DNA from: an uncultured Lachnospiraceae bacterium
GTDB taxonomy: Bacteria; Bacillota; Clostridia; Lachnospirales; Lachnospiraceae
Length of the DNA stretch: 64,000 nt
NCBI GenBank assembly: GCA_947174015.1
Contig: CAMWHJ010000001.1
Span: forward strand, 1-64,000
Reading direction: 5' to 3'
Below, one piece after another: positions 56,003 through 64,000 of this stretch. Both the position numbers and the translations under genes were made by a program. Below the pieces are notes generated by a model. It ran no database searches. It had not been told where the DNA came from and was given only the letters and a program-made list of their open reading frames with translations. Each line of letters begins with the position of its first letter. Within the stretch, counting starts at the first letter, position 1.

Positions 56003-56050
56003 ATAATATCAAATACATATAAAATATCCGTTTCCATACCTAAAAAGTAT
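56003..56050. promoter_or_regulatory. LysR-type operator/promoter, copy 1
   Basis: ATAATATCAAATACATATA (56003-56021) and ATACCTAAAAAGTAT (56036-56050) are repeated at 56590 and 56623 with the same 33-bp offset. On the minus strand the palindrome precedes an AT-rich -10-like stretch before the 55964 gene. Likely target of the LysR protein at 56688. Confidence 0.65.
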
Positions 56051-56074
56051 TTATATTCAATGCTGGGCATTTCA

Positions 56075-56549
56075 TCAGAACAGAGTGCCTGATGTCAGAA
56101 AAAACGGCATAACCATCAGCACCATATAAGAAGCCAAACGGAACCATTTTTTTACACTCCTTACAGCCGCTGCACTTTTTCTGCTTTTTCAGCTCCAAAA
56201 ACCAGCGGATTGCTAAAACCATTCCGATCACACTCATAGCCGCCTGTGAAAACAGCCGCAGATTAAAAGAACCGATATAACCGCTGTCACTGATAAACTG
56301 TCTTCTGACCATTGCTGCAACCATACACAGTAGGGAAACACTGACCATTTTTCCAAAAAAGAAACTTACAAATGACAAAACCCCTTTTTCACACCTCCTG
56401 AATGGGACACCACATAAGTAGAAAGAAACATACTAATAATCGGACTGCAGCAGGTTCCGCATCCAAGTCCAACGGTAACAACGGTTATAAGTGCTGGAAA
56501 TTTCTTTTTTATATGTACTTAGATTTACCTTATTTTCCATATCAAACAT
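56075..56549 (-). pseudogene. Cys-motif membrane protein (TauE/CcdA-like), multiple frameshifts
   Basis: ATG 56549 behind GGAGG reads MFDMENKVNLS, then the frame moves to KFPALITVVTVGLGCGTCCS, then to SFVSFFFGKMVSVSLLCMVA, and near the end to RLASYMVLMVMPFFLTSGTL. Three frame changes break what looks like a small-Cys-motif sulfite-exporter/urease-accessory or cytochrome-biogenesis-type membrane protein. The KKCSGCKECKK segment is also Cys-rich. It stands divergent from lysR. Confidence 0.65.
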
Positions 56550-56589
56550 AACAATCCACCTCCTGCTACTATCATAAGAGTTTTAATAT

Positions 56590-56637
56590 ATAATATCAAA
56601 TACATATATAGAATGGTTTTCCATACTTGAAAAGTAT
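56590..56637. promoter_or_regulatory. LysR-type operator/promoter, copy 2
   Basis: ATAATATCAAATACATATA (56590-56608) and ATACTTGAAAAGTAT (56623-56637), the latter with perfect 6-bp arms, lie between the divergent lysR and the broken membrane-protein gene. Confidence 0.7.
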
Positions 56638-56687
56638 TGGGTTTTCTGTTATTGTTTAGACCAAGACATTATCAAGGAGGTTTTCGT

Positions 56688-57563
56688 TTGGATATTCGGG
56701 TTTTACAATATTTCCTTGCGGTCGCAAGGGAAGAAAGCATAACAAAAGCAGCGGAAACTCTGCACATGACACAGCCCCCGCTTTCCAGACAGTTAAAAGA
56801 TTTGGAAGATGAATTAGGGAAGCAGCTACTCATTCGTGGAAGTAAAAAGGTTACGCTGACAGAGGACGGAATGCTGCTTCGCAAACGTGCGGAAGAATTA
56901 GTTGATTTAATGGAAAAGACAAAGGCAGAACTCACATCTTCCAATGAGAATATCAATGGAGATATTTATATTGGCTGCGGAGAAACGGAAAGTATTTCCT
57001 TTTTAGCACAAGCAGCTCAAGATTTGCAGAAAAAACACCCCTTCATTCACTACCATATTTACAGTGGTGATGCAGAACGCGTTATGGAAAGGCTTGATAA
57101 GGGCTTGATTGACTTCGGGCTATTAGTAGGAGAAGCAGATATAAGCAAATATGATTATATCAAACTTCCACAAAAAGACGTGTGGGGCGTGTTGATGCGC
57201 AAAGAAAGCCTTTTAGCGGAAAAAGATGCAGTTTTTGCAGAAGATTTATGGGATAAACCCTTGATTGTATCGCACCAAACCTCAATCAATACGGAAATGT
57301 TTCGTTGGTTAAAGACAGATATTTCCAAACTCAACATTGTTGCGACTTACGATTTGATTTACAACGCTGCACAATTTGTCAAAAAGGGATTTGGATACGT
57401 GATTGCATTAGACAAGCTGATTAACACAGCAGGAGACAGCAATCTATGTTTTAGACCGCTTTCTCCTACATTAGAGGCAGAACTGTATATTGTATGGAAA
57501 AAATATCAGGTTCTTTCAAGAGCCTCCAGTGTATTTCTCCAACAGTTGAAAACAGAAACATAA
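56688..57563 (+). CDS. LysR-family regulator of redox cluster
   Basis: A 291-aa regulator. The start is a TTG at 56688 with AAGGAGG 7 nt upstream, giving MDIRVLQYFLAVAREES. The helix-turn-helix has KAAETLHMTQPPLSRQLKDLE. The effector part follows and ends LSRASSVFLQQLKTET. It diverges from the minus-strand cluster (52.1-56.5 kb) and two copies of a palindrome occur at the cluster's promoters. It likely controls the whole cluster. Confidence 0.9.
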   Translation: MDIRVLQYFLAVAREESITKAAETLHMTQPPLSRQLKDLEDELGKQLLIRGSKKVTLTEDGMLLRKRAEELVDLMEKTKAELTSSNENINGDIYIGCGETESISFLAQAAQDLQKKHPFIHYHIYSGDAERVMERLDKGLIDFGLLVGEADISKYDYIKLPQKDVWGVLMRKESLLAEKDAVFAEDLWDKPLIVSHQTSINTEMFRWLKTDISKLNIVATYDLIYNAAQFVKKGFGYVIALDKLINTAGDSNLCFRPLSPTLEAELYIVWKKYQVLSRASSVFLQQLKTET

Positions 57564-57630
57564 GAATGTCTATACTACAATATTTTTATTGTATTCTGAA
57601 AATAAGAATTTGATTTTCTGACTTTTCAAG

Positions 57631-57860
57631 GCATTTAATAACTGTTATATTTAGTTATCAAAAGCTCAGCCACACCGCATAAACACTGAATTTATGACAG
57701 TTTTCTCACCTTTGCCTTTTATATTAGTTTATAAGATTTCCCTTGCAATTACAAGTGCTAATAAGGGCAAAATTAAGGCAAACAAAAAACAGTAAAAAAT
57801 ATAACAAATTATATAGTCGGACTGTTTGAAATGCTTGTGACAATAAAAGTGAAAGGATTG
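57631..57860. repeat. Duplicated leader of DUF6061 gene, copy 2
   Basis: Matches 43296-43562: GCATTTAATAACTGTTATAT, then TTTCCCTTGC...TAAGGGCAAA, then AACAAATTATA. It precedes the second DUF6061-like gene. Confidence 0.6.
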
Positions 57861-58103
57861 ATGAAAATGAGATTGATATATGCTTGGTACAATATGCAGA
57901 ACAACAGTATAGAAATTAATACTTATGATGGATACATATTACAGTTTGATTGTAACATACTTGAAAAAGGACTAAAGACTACACCTTGGTCACAACACTG
58001 TTTAGACTGTTTAGCACTCGACAAGCCACTGGAATATGTCTGGCTTATTCTATCTGGTGAAATGCAAGCATGGCTGGATGCAGAAGATAGTTTATGCGTG
58101 TAA
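57861..58103 (+). CDS. DUF6061-like mobile-element protein, copy 2
   Basis: Start ATG 57861 behind AAAGGATTG, 80 aa. RLIYAWYNMQNNSIEINTYD parallels copy 1. Its C terminus (GEMQAWLDAEDSLCV) is probably the original one. It marks element DNA 14 kb from copy 1. Confidence 0.65.
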   Translation: MKMRLIYAWYNMQNNSIEINTYDGYILQFDCNILEKGLKTTPWSQHCLDCLALDKPLEYVWLILSGEMQAWLDAEDSLCV

Positions 58104-58129
58104 TGCTTATAATCTAGAAATAAAAAGTA

Positions 58130-58156
58130 GAGGAACTGTCACAATATCAGTTCCTC
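58130..58156. terminator. Bidirectional terminator
   Basis: GAGGAACTG and CAGTTCCTC pair around nine bases, with A-rich and T-rich flanks, between converging genes. Confidence 0.85.
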
Positions 58157-58162
58157 CATTTT

Positions 58163-58540
58163 TTATTTCATCAATTCATCTGTCAGCCGGATAATCTCTG
58201 GTGCCAGCTTCTCCCTGTGTTTTTTCGTGATGTGAGCATAAATCGGGTAGGCAGCAATCATTCCGGCAATACCGAAAATGCCGATGATGATGCCTGGTAT
58301 CATAAGTCCTTCCCATACCATTGTGCAGCACATTCCTACACCGAAAATCAATGATCCGATAATGCCTGCAATTAGAGAAACGATTGTACCAGGTTTCATG
58401 ACACTCTGATCCAGACGTCGGAGCCGTTCCATTTTATCTTCTTCCTGCGTGGGAGGTACGTATTTTTCCCGAATATTTTTAATTTCCTCCTGCTGTGTGG
58501 AAGAATAAGTATAATTGAAAGTTTCATTGTTTCCGTCCAT
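58163..58540 (-). CDS. Two-helix membrane protein with GVGMC...VWEGLMI motif
   Basis: A 125-aa protein. The first 50 residues are soluble and charged; two helices follow (TIVSLIAGIIGSLIFGVGMC and GLMIPGIIIGIFGIAGMIA), with a basic tail. FGVGMCCTMVWEGLMI is shared with the protein at 61986, so the two are paralogues around one two-component system. Family not named; an envelope role is likely. Confidence 0.7.
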   Translation of the reverse strand: MDGNNETFNYTYSSTQQEEIKNIREKYVPPTQEEDKMERLRRLDQSVMKPGTIVSLIAGIIGSLIFGVGMCCTMVWEGLMIPGIIIGIFGIAGMIAAYPIYAHITKKHREKLAPEIIRLTDELMK

Positions 58541-58603
58541 GATAATCAGCTCCTTCCATATATATGCTTATTATAAACAGAATTTATTTCAGAATTGCTT
58601 GTG

Positions 58604-59530
58604 TTATGTTTCAGAATTGTTAATCAGCAGCTTTTTTAGCTGTTTTGTCGATTTCCAAATCATAAAGATTGCCATAGCAAGGACAATTGTACAAATGCCG
58701 CCTCCGGTAGCTCCGGTCATAATCTGGCGGAATGCAGTATCACCATCACCAAATTGTGAAACCATCGCTGTTTCCAAAGAAAGAATAGAAACCATTGCTG
58801 CCACAAGATTGATTGCCTTTGCTGCTGACAAAACCGGACTTCCATGCCTGCGGAATTTCACCACATTGATAATGGCAATAATAACGGCATAAAATGAATA
58901 TACTGCCATTGCATAAATCAGAAGTCCCGAATATTCATATCCACGATTTTGATGTACCATAAAAATAACAATCCCGGCTAAAGCCTGATTCATCAGCAAA
59001 AGCATAATCCCACAAAGGTGATACTTGCGTAATTCGGCTTCCATTGTATGCCTGCCCGCTTTTTTCTTTCCCCTGTACAAAAGCATAAACCGCATAATTG
59101 CAAGTAATATGTAGTAAACAGCAATCGAGATAAACCACATGGAATGATAATAGATACCGGATACCAATTTCATCACGATATACAGGAGATTGATAAAAAA
59201 GCCCTGATAGAGTGCGATTTCCGTCCGAAATCGCACATCTCTTAACAAGCGCCTTCCCAGCGGAATGCTAAGTATCTTTTCCATCATTGGATGATCTTCC
59301 ATGCGTTTCCAAACAGATTTTGTAAAACCCTTCATACGGTATATTCCAGTGATGGAAATAATCAAAGCATAGCTGGATAACATATAAGAAACATAGGCAG
59401 CAATACTGTCTGTTTCAGTAACCAGCACAAAGGTTACGAATGCAAAAGAGGGTATGGCAACCAAAACCGTAGGAAACGGTGGAAGAAAAAATATTTTTTT
59501 AAGAGTCTGTTTGAATTTCTCCATCCGCAT
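58604..59530 (-). CDS. Polytopic membrane protein of two-component operon
   Basis: A 308-aa protein with about eight hydrophobic segments and basic loops. I do not recognise a family. It overlaps the histidine kinase gene by 31 bp, so it is translated with it and may be its sensor partner or its output. No transporter signature is seen. Confidence 0.7.
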   Translation of the reverse strand: MRMEKFKQTLKKIFFLPPFPTVLVAIPSFAFVTFVLVTETDSIAAYVSYMLSSYALIISITGIYRMKGFTKSVWKRMEDHPMMEKILSIPLGRRLLRDVRFRTEIALYQGFFINLLYIVMKLVSGIYYHSMWFISIAVYYILLAIMRFMLLYRGKKKAGRHTMEAELRKYHLCGIMLLLMNQALAGIVIFMVHQNRGYEYSGLLIYAMAVYSFYAVIIAIINVVKFRRHGSPVLSAAKAINLVAAMVSILSLETAMVSQFGDGDTAFRQIMTGATGGGICTIVLAMAIFMIWKSTKQLKKLLINNSET

Positions 59531-60605
59531 TTCTCCTAATCTTCACAGTAAAGGTACTGCCCTCTCCAATCCCACTGCGAACAGCAATATCCCCATGTTC
59601 AATATCCACTACCCGTTTTACAAGGGCAAGCCCTAAACCATTTCCCTGTGTAGCATGGGAAGTATCGCCTTGATAAAATTTCTCAAAAATGTGCCTGCCG
59701 ACTTCAGGACTAATTCCGCATCCTGTGTCGCTTACCTCCACAATGGCAAAGTCCTTGTCTGTCTTCATTTTCAAAGAAACCCGTCCACCCGGTTCAGTAA
59801 ATTTTAAGGCATTGGAAAACAAATTGTTCCATACAAGTGTCAAAAGTTCGGCATCCGACTTAACGAATACTTCTTCCGCTATATCCGTTTCTATTTCAAT
59901 GTCTTTTTGTTCCCATGTACTTTCAAAATTCAAAAGACATTCGCAAAGCTGCTCACCAAGATTATACGTTTTCCGTTCCGGGTAAATCTGTTGATTTTCC
60001 AATCTGTTCAATTTCAGTATATTCGTAATCAAATCCGCCTGCCTTCGGGATGATTCTGTGATTGCTTTTGCATATTCAAGCCTTTTTTCTTCCGAAAGCC
60101 CCGGCTGCTGCAGCATTGTACCGTAATTTTGCATAACTGCCAGTGGTGTTTTCAGTTCATGTGACACATTGGCAATAAAATCAGTACGCAGCGTTTCCGT
60201 TCCGGAAAGTTCCTCAGCCATCTTGTTAAAATATTGAATGATGGTATTAAACCCATCCGCATCGTAAATGCTGCCAAATGGCTCGATTCTTGTGGAAAAC
60301 TCACCGTTCATGATTTTCTCAGCGGCACCTATAATTCTTTTTACCGGACGTTCCACCATGTATCGGCGACGCAAACCATCAATCAAAGTGCATATCAAGC
60401 TCAGCAATACTACATTGCCAAAAGTTAAAATGGCTGCCTGTCGGATATTATGCGCTGTGAAAGACACCTCTAAGTTTCGTTCCAGTAATCTTAAAAAAAG
60501 ATTCATGCAACAGGTAATAATAAAAGCCATGAGCATGAAAAAACTAACATACCGCCTAACTCCTACAAGTAAGCGTTTTTCTCTTTCTTTTTTACTCATT
60601 ACCAT
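59499..60605 (-). CDS. Sensor histidine kinase
   Basis: A 368-aa kinase with two N-terminal helices (about 15-35 and 45-65) and a very short outside loop. HAMP (PVKRIIGAAEKIMNGEF), H-box FIANVSHELKTPLAVM, N box NNLFSNALKFTEPGG, DTGCGIS and GLGLALVKRVV follow. It starts at the regulator stop (TAATG). The short loop suggests sensing in the membrane, perhaps through the neighbouring membrane protein. Confidence 0.92.
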   Translation of the reverse strand: MVMSKKEREKRLLVGVRRYVSFFMLMAFIITCCMNLFLRLLERNLEVSFTAHNIRQAAILTFGNVVLLSLICTLIDGLRRRYMVERPVKRIIGAAEKIMNGEFSTRIEPFGSIYDADGFNTIIQYFNKMAEELSGTETLRTDFIANVSHELKTPLAVMQNYGTMLQQPGLSEEKRLEYAKAITESSRRQADLITNILKLNRLENQQIYPERKTYNLGEQLCECLLNFESTWEQKDIEIETDIAEEVFVKSDAELLTLVWNNLFSNALKFTEPGGRVSLKMKTDKDFAIVEVSDTGCGISPEVGRHIFEKFYQGDTSHATQGNGLGLALVKRVVDIEHGDIAVRSGIGEGSTFTVKIRRNADGEIQTDS

Positions 60606-61276
60606 TATTTTGTCACCGCCTTATAACCGAGTCCGTGGACAGTAACGATTTCAAAATCATTACACTCAGAGAATTTATCCCGCAGTTTCGTCATATAAAC
60701 ATCGACTGCTCTTGTTGTCGTATTGGAATCAGTGTCCCAGAATTCATCCATGAGCTGTGTGCGGGTAAAGGTTTTTTTGGGATAAGACAACAGTTTGTAC
60801 AGGATATTGAATTCACGCACAGTCAGTGATATTTCTTCCCCTCCAACTGTGGCACTCCGTTCATCTGCGTCCAAAACAAGACCACCGATTTCCAGACGAT
60901 GGCTGTTTGCAATTTTTGCACGTCGCAACAGGGCACCAATCCGCAGGAATAATTCATCCAAATCAATCGGTTTTACCATGTAATCGTCAATTCCGACACG
61001 ATAGCCTTTCTGCTTGGATGCAAAATCATCTCTCGCTGTCATAAACAGGATTGGGATATTTTCGTCCAGTCCCCGTACTGTTTTTGCAAATTCAAAACCA
61101 TCAATCTCTGGCATCATAATGTCGGATACGATTAAATCAAATGTGTTGTTATACATTGTATTATAGGCATCGTTAGCGTTCAGACAGCCTTCCGCCTCAT
61201 ATCCGCTTTGGTTTAAGAAAGAGCATACCGTATAATTTAATTCTTTGTCATCCTCTACCACTAATATCCGGAACAT
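60605..61276 (-). CDS. OmpR-family response regulator
   Basis: Start at 61276 behind GGAGGTAGG, 223 aa. The receiver has VVEDDKELN, the acceptor Asp in LIVSDIMMP, and VKPIDLDEL; the winged helix ends VTVHGLGYKAV. Partner of the kinase downstream; controls presumably the flanking membrane-protein genes. Confidence 0.92.
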   Translation of the reverse strand: MFRILVVEDDKELNYTVCSFLNQSGYEAEGCLNANDAYNTMYNNTFDLIVSDIMMPEIDGFEFAKTVRGLDENIPILFMTARDDFASKQKGYRVGIDDYMVKPIDLDELFLRIGALLRRAKIANSHRLEIGGLVLDADERSATVGGEEISLTVREFNILYKLLSYPKKTFTRTQLMDEFWDTDSNTTTRAVDVYMTKLRDKFSECNDFEIVTVHGLGYKAVTK

Positions 61277-61417
61277 AGAACCTACCTCCATGAAAGCATT
61301 TTTTTCATCATAACATGGAAATGTTAAAGTTTTGTTTCTGTTTTTGTAAATTTCAAAGTTTTTTTGAGCGTGCTCCGTATATCTTTACAGATTTTCATGA
61401 TCTTTATACGAAACACA

Positions 61418-61457
61418 GTCAGCCCACACAGTCTATTTCTGTGTAGGCTGACTTTTT
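61418..61457. terminator. Stem-loop after small-protein operon
   Basis: AGTCAGCCCACACAG and CTGTGTAGGCTGACT form a near-perfect 15-bp stem. The T-run is on the plus-strand side, so on the minus strand it may act as an attenuator or processing site. Confidence 0.6.
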
Positions 61458-61469
61458 ACCAGTGAACAA

Positions 61470-61850
61470 TTAATGTTTTCCGGCGTTTCTGCTGGCTTCC
61501 ACGCTGGCTTTGGCAATTTCTCTGCTTGCCTCTACGCTCGCCCTGCCAATATCAGTGCCTGCACCCATGTTTACCTGTCCGGCAGCTACACGCTTTTCAG
61601 CAGCTTCTTTGCCGGCTTCCTCACGGGCAGCCTGTTCCTCTGCAAGACGTTTCTTCGCATCTTCAACAGTTTCTCCTTCATGGGTTAAAAATTTATCCAC
61701 AAACTTGTCAGACATCTTGTTAAATCCATCCACAACTCCCTCTTCAATTTTTTTGTACCCTCCGACAACACCGTCCTCAATTTTCTTGTAGCTGTCAGTA
61801 ACACCCTCGGCAATCTTTTCATTTGCTTTCTTTAATTTAGATTCAGACAT
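61470..61850 (-). CDS. Amphipathic repeat protein of envelope operon
   Basis: A 126-aa soluble, highly charged helical protein. SYKKIEDGVVGGYKKIEEGV repeats an 11-residue unit; the tail repeats ASVEASREIAK. It looks phasin- or apolipoprotein-like, fit for membrane surface binding. GGAGGATAAGAAA precedes the ATG. Last gene of the 62593-61470 group. Confidence 0.7.
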   Translation of the reverse strand: MSESKLKKANEKIAEGVTDSYKKIEDGVVGGYKKIEEGVVDGFNKMSDKFVDKFLTHEGETVEDAKKRLAEEQAAREEAGKEAAEKRVAAGQVNMGAGTDIGRASVEASREIAKASVEASRNAGKH

Positions 61851-61863
61851 TTTCTTATCCTCC

Positions 61864-61974
61864 TTAATAAATATGTTTTTTGTTTCTATGAATTACAACA
61901 ATAACAACTGCACCAATTGTGGCAGTAATAGTAACCAGAATTGAAATAATAATTGAAATGATAGATCTTTTCAT
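61864..61974 (-). CDS. 36-aa membrane peptide
   Basis: Start ATG 61974 with GGGGGTG upstream; MKRSIISIIISILVTITATI and a basic end (HRNKKHIY). One membrane helix. The longer track ORF is out of place because it overlaps the previous gene. Role unknown. Confidence 0.6.
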   Translation of the reverse strand: MKRSIISIIISILVTITATIGAVVIVVIHRNKKHIY

Positions 61975-61985
61975 TGCAACACCCC

Positions 61986-62360
61986 CTATTTTAATCCCTT
62001 GCAAAGCGGTATCAGGCAGAGCAGAAGGATAATGCCGACAACACCAACGATAATCCCCCATATCATCAAGCCTTCCCATACCATAACCATGCACATACCA
62101 ACACCCAGCGTCAGTGTACCTACAATACCAAGAAGGATTCCTCCGATTGTCTTGCCGGAGAGTTTTACAACAACAGGTTTCCCTTCCATTTTACGGCGTA
62201 TAATGACCATAGCAACCAATACCACAGCACCGATCACTGCTACAAAAACTCCCTGTGTAAATGCGTTCCACTCCGGCACCAAACACATACACATTCCTAT
62301 TGCGAACAGAATACCTCCGATGGTGCTGAGAATTAAAGTAATAAAATTTTTCTTTGTCAT
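61986..62360 (-). CDS. Four-helix membrane protein with GVGMC...VWEGLMI motif
   Basis: A 124-aa protein with two helix pairs. The second pair has LGVGMCMVMVWEGLMIWGII, matching the protein at 58163. The first pair has a related FAIGMCMCLVPEW, so an internal duplication is likely. It overlaps the 78-aa gene by ATGA. Unknown family, probably envelope. Confidence 0.7.
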   Translation of the reverse strand: MTKKNFITLILSTIGGILFAIGMCMCLVPEWNAFTQGVFVAVIGAVVLVAMVIIRRKMEGKPVVVKLSGKTIGGILLGIVGTLTLGVGMCMVMVWEGLMIWGIIVGVVGIILLLCLIPLCKGLK

Positions 62361-62593
62361 AGTGAGCTACCCCCTTCTACAATACTCTCCTCATTTGGCT
62401 GTCCGTCAGTTGAGGTATCGTTTTCCGTTTCATCTGAAAGCAGCTTTTTCATGGTGTCACTTGCTGTCTTAAATCCCTCAACGACAGCCCCCACTGCTGC
62501 ACCACTTGCTACCAAAGCACTAAGCGCAACAATACTTGTTGCTGCACAAGCTGCTCCTGCCACCTTTGTTACATTTTTAGCACTCATTTTCAT
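62357..62593 (-). CDS. Small Ala-rich membrane protein
   Basis: A 78-aa protein with one Ala/Val/Ser-rich helix (AGAACAATSIVALSALVASG), then an acidic tail. AGGAGGATAACAAG precedes the ATG. First gene of the small-protein operon. Confidence 0.65.
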   Translation of the reverse strand: MKMSAKNVTKVAGAACAATSIVALSALVASGAAVGAVVEGFKTASDTMKKLLSDETENDTSTDGQPNEESIVEGGSSL

Positions 62594-62730
62594 CTTGTTA
62601 TCCTCCTTACATTTTATTTATTTTAGCAATATCTTATATGATGTCTGTATTCTACCGCCAAAATGTTTTCAAAATGATTAAATTATGTTTTTGAATTGTT
62701 AATTTTGCAAAAACTTGACTTTTGAACCTC

Positions 62731-63754
62731 CTATATTTTATAGGTTTGCTCATGGTCATATCTATGTGAGTTCTGTTTTTCCTTATACTGCTGTTTAACA
62801 AACTTCATGCTATACTTATCCGCCCATGCCTTTAACCGCTTGGTATAATCAGCATAATCTGCTTTCGCATGATGATATACCCTCATAAAATCATCAATAC
62901 TGGAATAGCCATAACCTCTAACGACATCACCCAAACATTGTTTCATATTCGCTATCCTATACTCTTTATCCGCAATTTGTCCCTCCAGTTTCTTTCTGCG
63001 TTTTCCTTGAAATACACCCTTGCAAAGCAACAATTCCTGCTGTAAGTGTTCTATTTCTTTTTCACAGGTAAGGACAGCATTTTCCTGTTTTACCAACTGC
63101 CTGTAAATCTCTTGAAGTTTATCATATTCCTCCATACCAATATTAAACTCTGGTCTTGGTGGGATAACTTCCTTTTGTTCCATAAGTTTAGTAACTGTCC
63201 TCTGTTGTGCTTTCACCTCCGGTACTTTAGTAGAAGCAGAAAAAAGTATTTCCTCTGGCTCTGGTGTCTGTGGTACGTTTACGACATCTTTCTTTGCTTG
63301 TACAAATGCACTTTCCGTTTCTTTTGTAGAAGATTCAACTACTGGAACACTTTTTATATTCTCAGCAGATTCAGCATTATCTTTCTTATTCAGTAATGTA
63401 GCGATCCGCTTAAACTGCTCCCTTATCTTCTTAATCAGGGCAGTTAAAACATCAATTGCGTGGGTAACGATAGAATAAAAAAACATGGTCGGTTTCCCCG
63501 CTTATGAATAGATTCCTGCACCTTTTCTGTGATTTCTTCCCTTTTTACCTGTAAAATCTCCTCCCTCTGATACCCTCTACCAATGCCCTGTCTGCCATGT
63601 GGGAACGGATAATCCATTTGTTACCTTTTGGCACTACTTTGAATTTAATTTCAAGAAAAGTTGTGTAATTTTTTCTAAGGTTGGTAATCCCAGATTTTTC
63701 ATCGCTCGTCTGTAAATGCAGATTTTCTTCCAACCATAGCTTTGTGGCACACAT
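62731..63754 (-). pseudogene. Frameshifted MobL relaxase C-terminal remnant
   Basis: Pieces in three frames join into one relaxase tail: SHMADRALVEGI (63545-63754 ORF), EEILQVKREEITEKVQESIH, then FFYSIVTHAIDVLTALIKK (62731-63486 ORF). This matches REVDRAIVSGMAETEIQQI...ESVDVFGNQ of the intact relaxase at 47769. A coiled coil and the GYGYSSIDDFMRVYHHAK end match its C terminus too. The nickase domain is absent. It marks a second, older element. Confidence 0.75.
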
Positions 63755-64000
63755 TACCTTATAGACATGAAAGAAAATTTAGTATCGGCTTGTGGCTATC
63801 CCTCCACCGCTTATTATCACGGCTTCATCGATACTGTGCCACTACTCTCACAACCACAAATGCACTTATTGTAGAAAGGATTTTTTCAGTTCCTTTCCTT
63901 TTCGTTACAACTACGGTACTTTGCCGCTGATACAGTCAGCTCGTACCTGTCTGGTACACTGGCATTTCTGCCAACCATTCGTTTAGAGCCGTACATTTGG
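63755..64000. other. Unassigned window end
   Basis: No convincing gene. Short ORFs on both strands lack ribosome sites. On the minus strand PDRYELTVSAAKYRSCNEKE could be element-derived, but no family is recognised. Confidence 0.3.

Noticed and set aside
63742-63986. Short plus-strand ORFs at the window end
   Set aside because: No ribosome site or family features; composition fits non-coding or decayed element DNA.
1-64000. CRISPR array
   Set aside because: The repeats seen are palindromic family copies or coding heptads; no direct repeats with regular unique spacers were found.
1-64000. tRNA or rRNA genes
   Set aside because: No cloverleaf-like GGTTCRAATCC arms with CCA ends or conserved rRNA stretches were noticed on either strand.

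Overview
The window looks like the chromosome of a low-GC gut Firmicute, most likely a Lachnospiraceae (Clostridia). The grounds are AGGAGG-type ribosome binding sites before most genes, lipoprotein-rich operons, an MgtC/DUF445/trxB core, and a MobL-relaxase mobile element with an ACGX-type radical-SAM RiPP operon. No rRNA, tRNA or CRISPR array was seen. Species cannot be assigned from the sequence alone.

Left part (1-26 kb) looks resident. It starts with a DnaA-box cluster that resembles oriC. Next come an NlpC/P60 wall hydrolase, thioredoxin reductase behind a Fur/PerR-like palindrome, a short-chain dehydrogenase, an MgtC-like protein and an MTA/SAH deaminase-type amidohydrolase. A TetR regulator faces an MMPL exporter and a secreted protein built of 58 heptads, with three identical-type operators between them. 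A hybrid operon (propeller/solute-binding lipoprotein, two sugar-type permeases, HlyD adaptor, FtsX/MacB-like protein) diverges from an OmpR-type two-component system. A DUF445 protein and a MacB-like ABC exporter follow. A family of palindromic, MITE-like repeats occurs six times here and was not seen by eye further right.

Middle part (26-43 kb) is mixed. A TetR regulator shares its operator with the ABC exporter. Then come flavodoxin-type genes, an SDR with an aldo/keto reductase fossil upstream, LysR, a GC-richer ABC plus two-component cassette, and a LytTR/AgrC-like quorum-type cassette. That last cassette controls an ABC transporter, and both its kinase and its permease carry single-base frameshifts. 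A decayed IS1182-like element ends the block.

Right part (43-64 kb) is accessory DNA. A mobilizable element carries HxlR, a three-repeat ACGX RiPP precursor, a radical SAM/SPASM maturase, a nitroreductase, an FMN-binding/ferredoxin fusion and a Sir2-like protein. It also has a MobL relaxase, an oriT-like palindrome block and a tyrosine integrase that has lost an internal segment including its first catalytic Arg. After it lies a LysR-controlled redox cluster with two lipoprotein-anchored enzymes (flavodoxin and aldo/keto reductase), a two-component/membrane-protein module with paralogous small membrane proteins, and a second, frameshifted MobL remnant.

A recurring theme in the right half is precise internal deletion: integrase, NUDIX hydrolase, transposase and a chimeric aldo/keto reductase. 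The most interesting system is the mobile ACGX RiPP operon at 43.8-47.7 kb.
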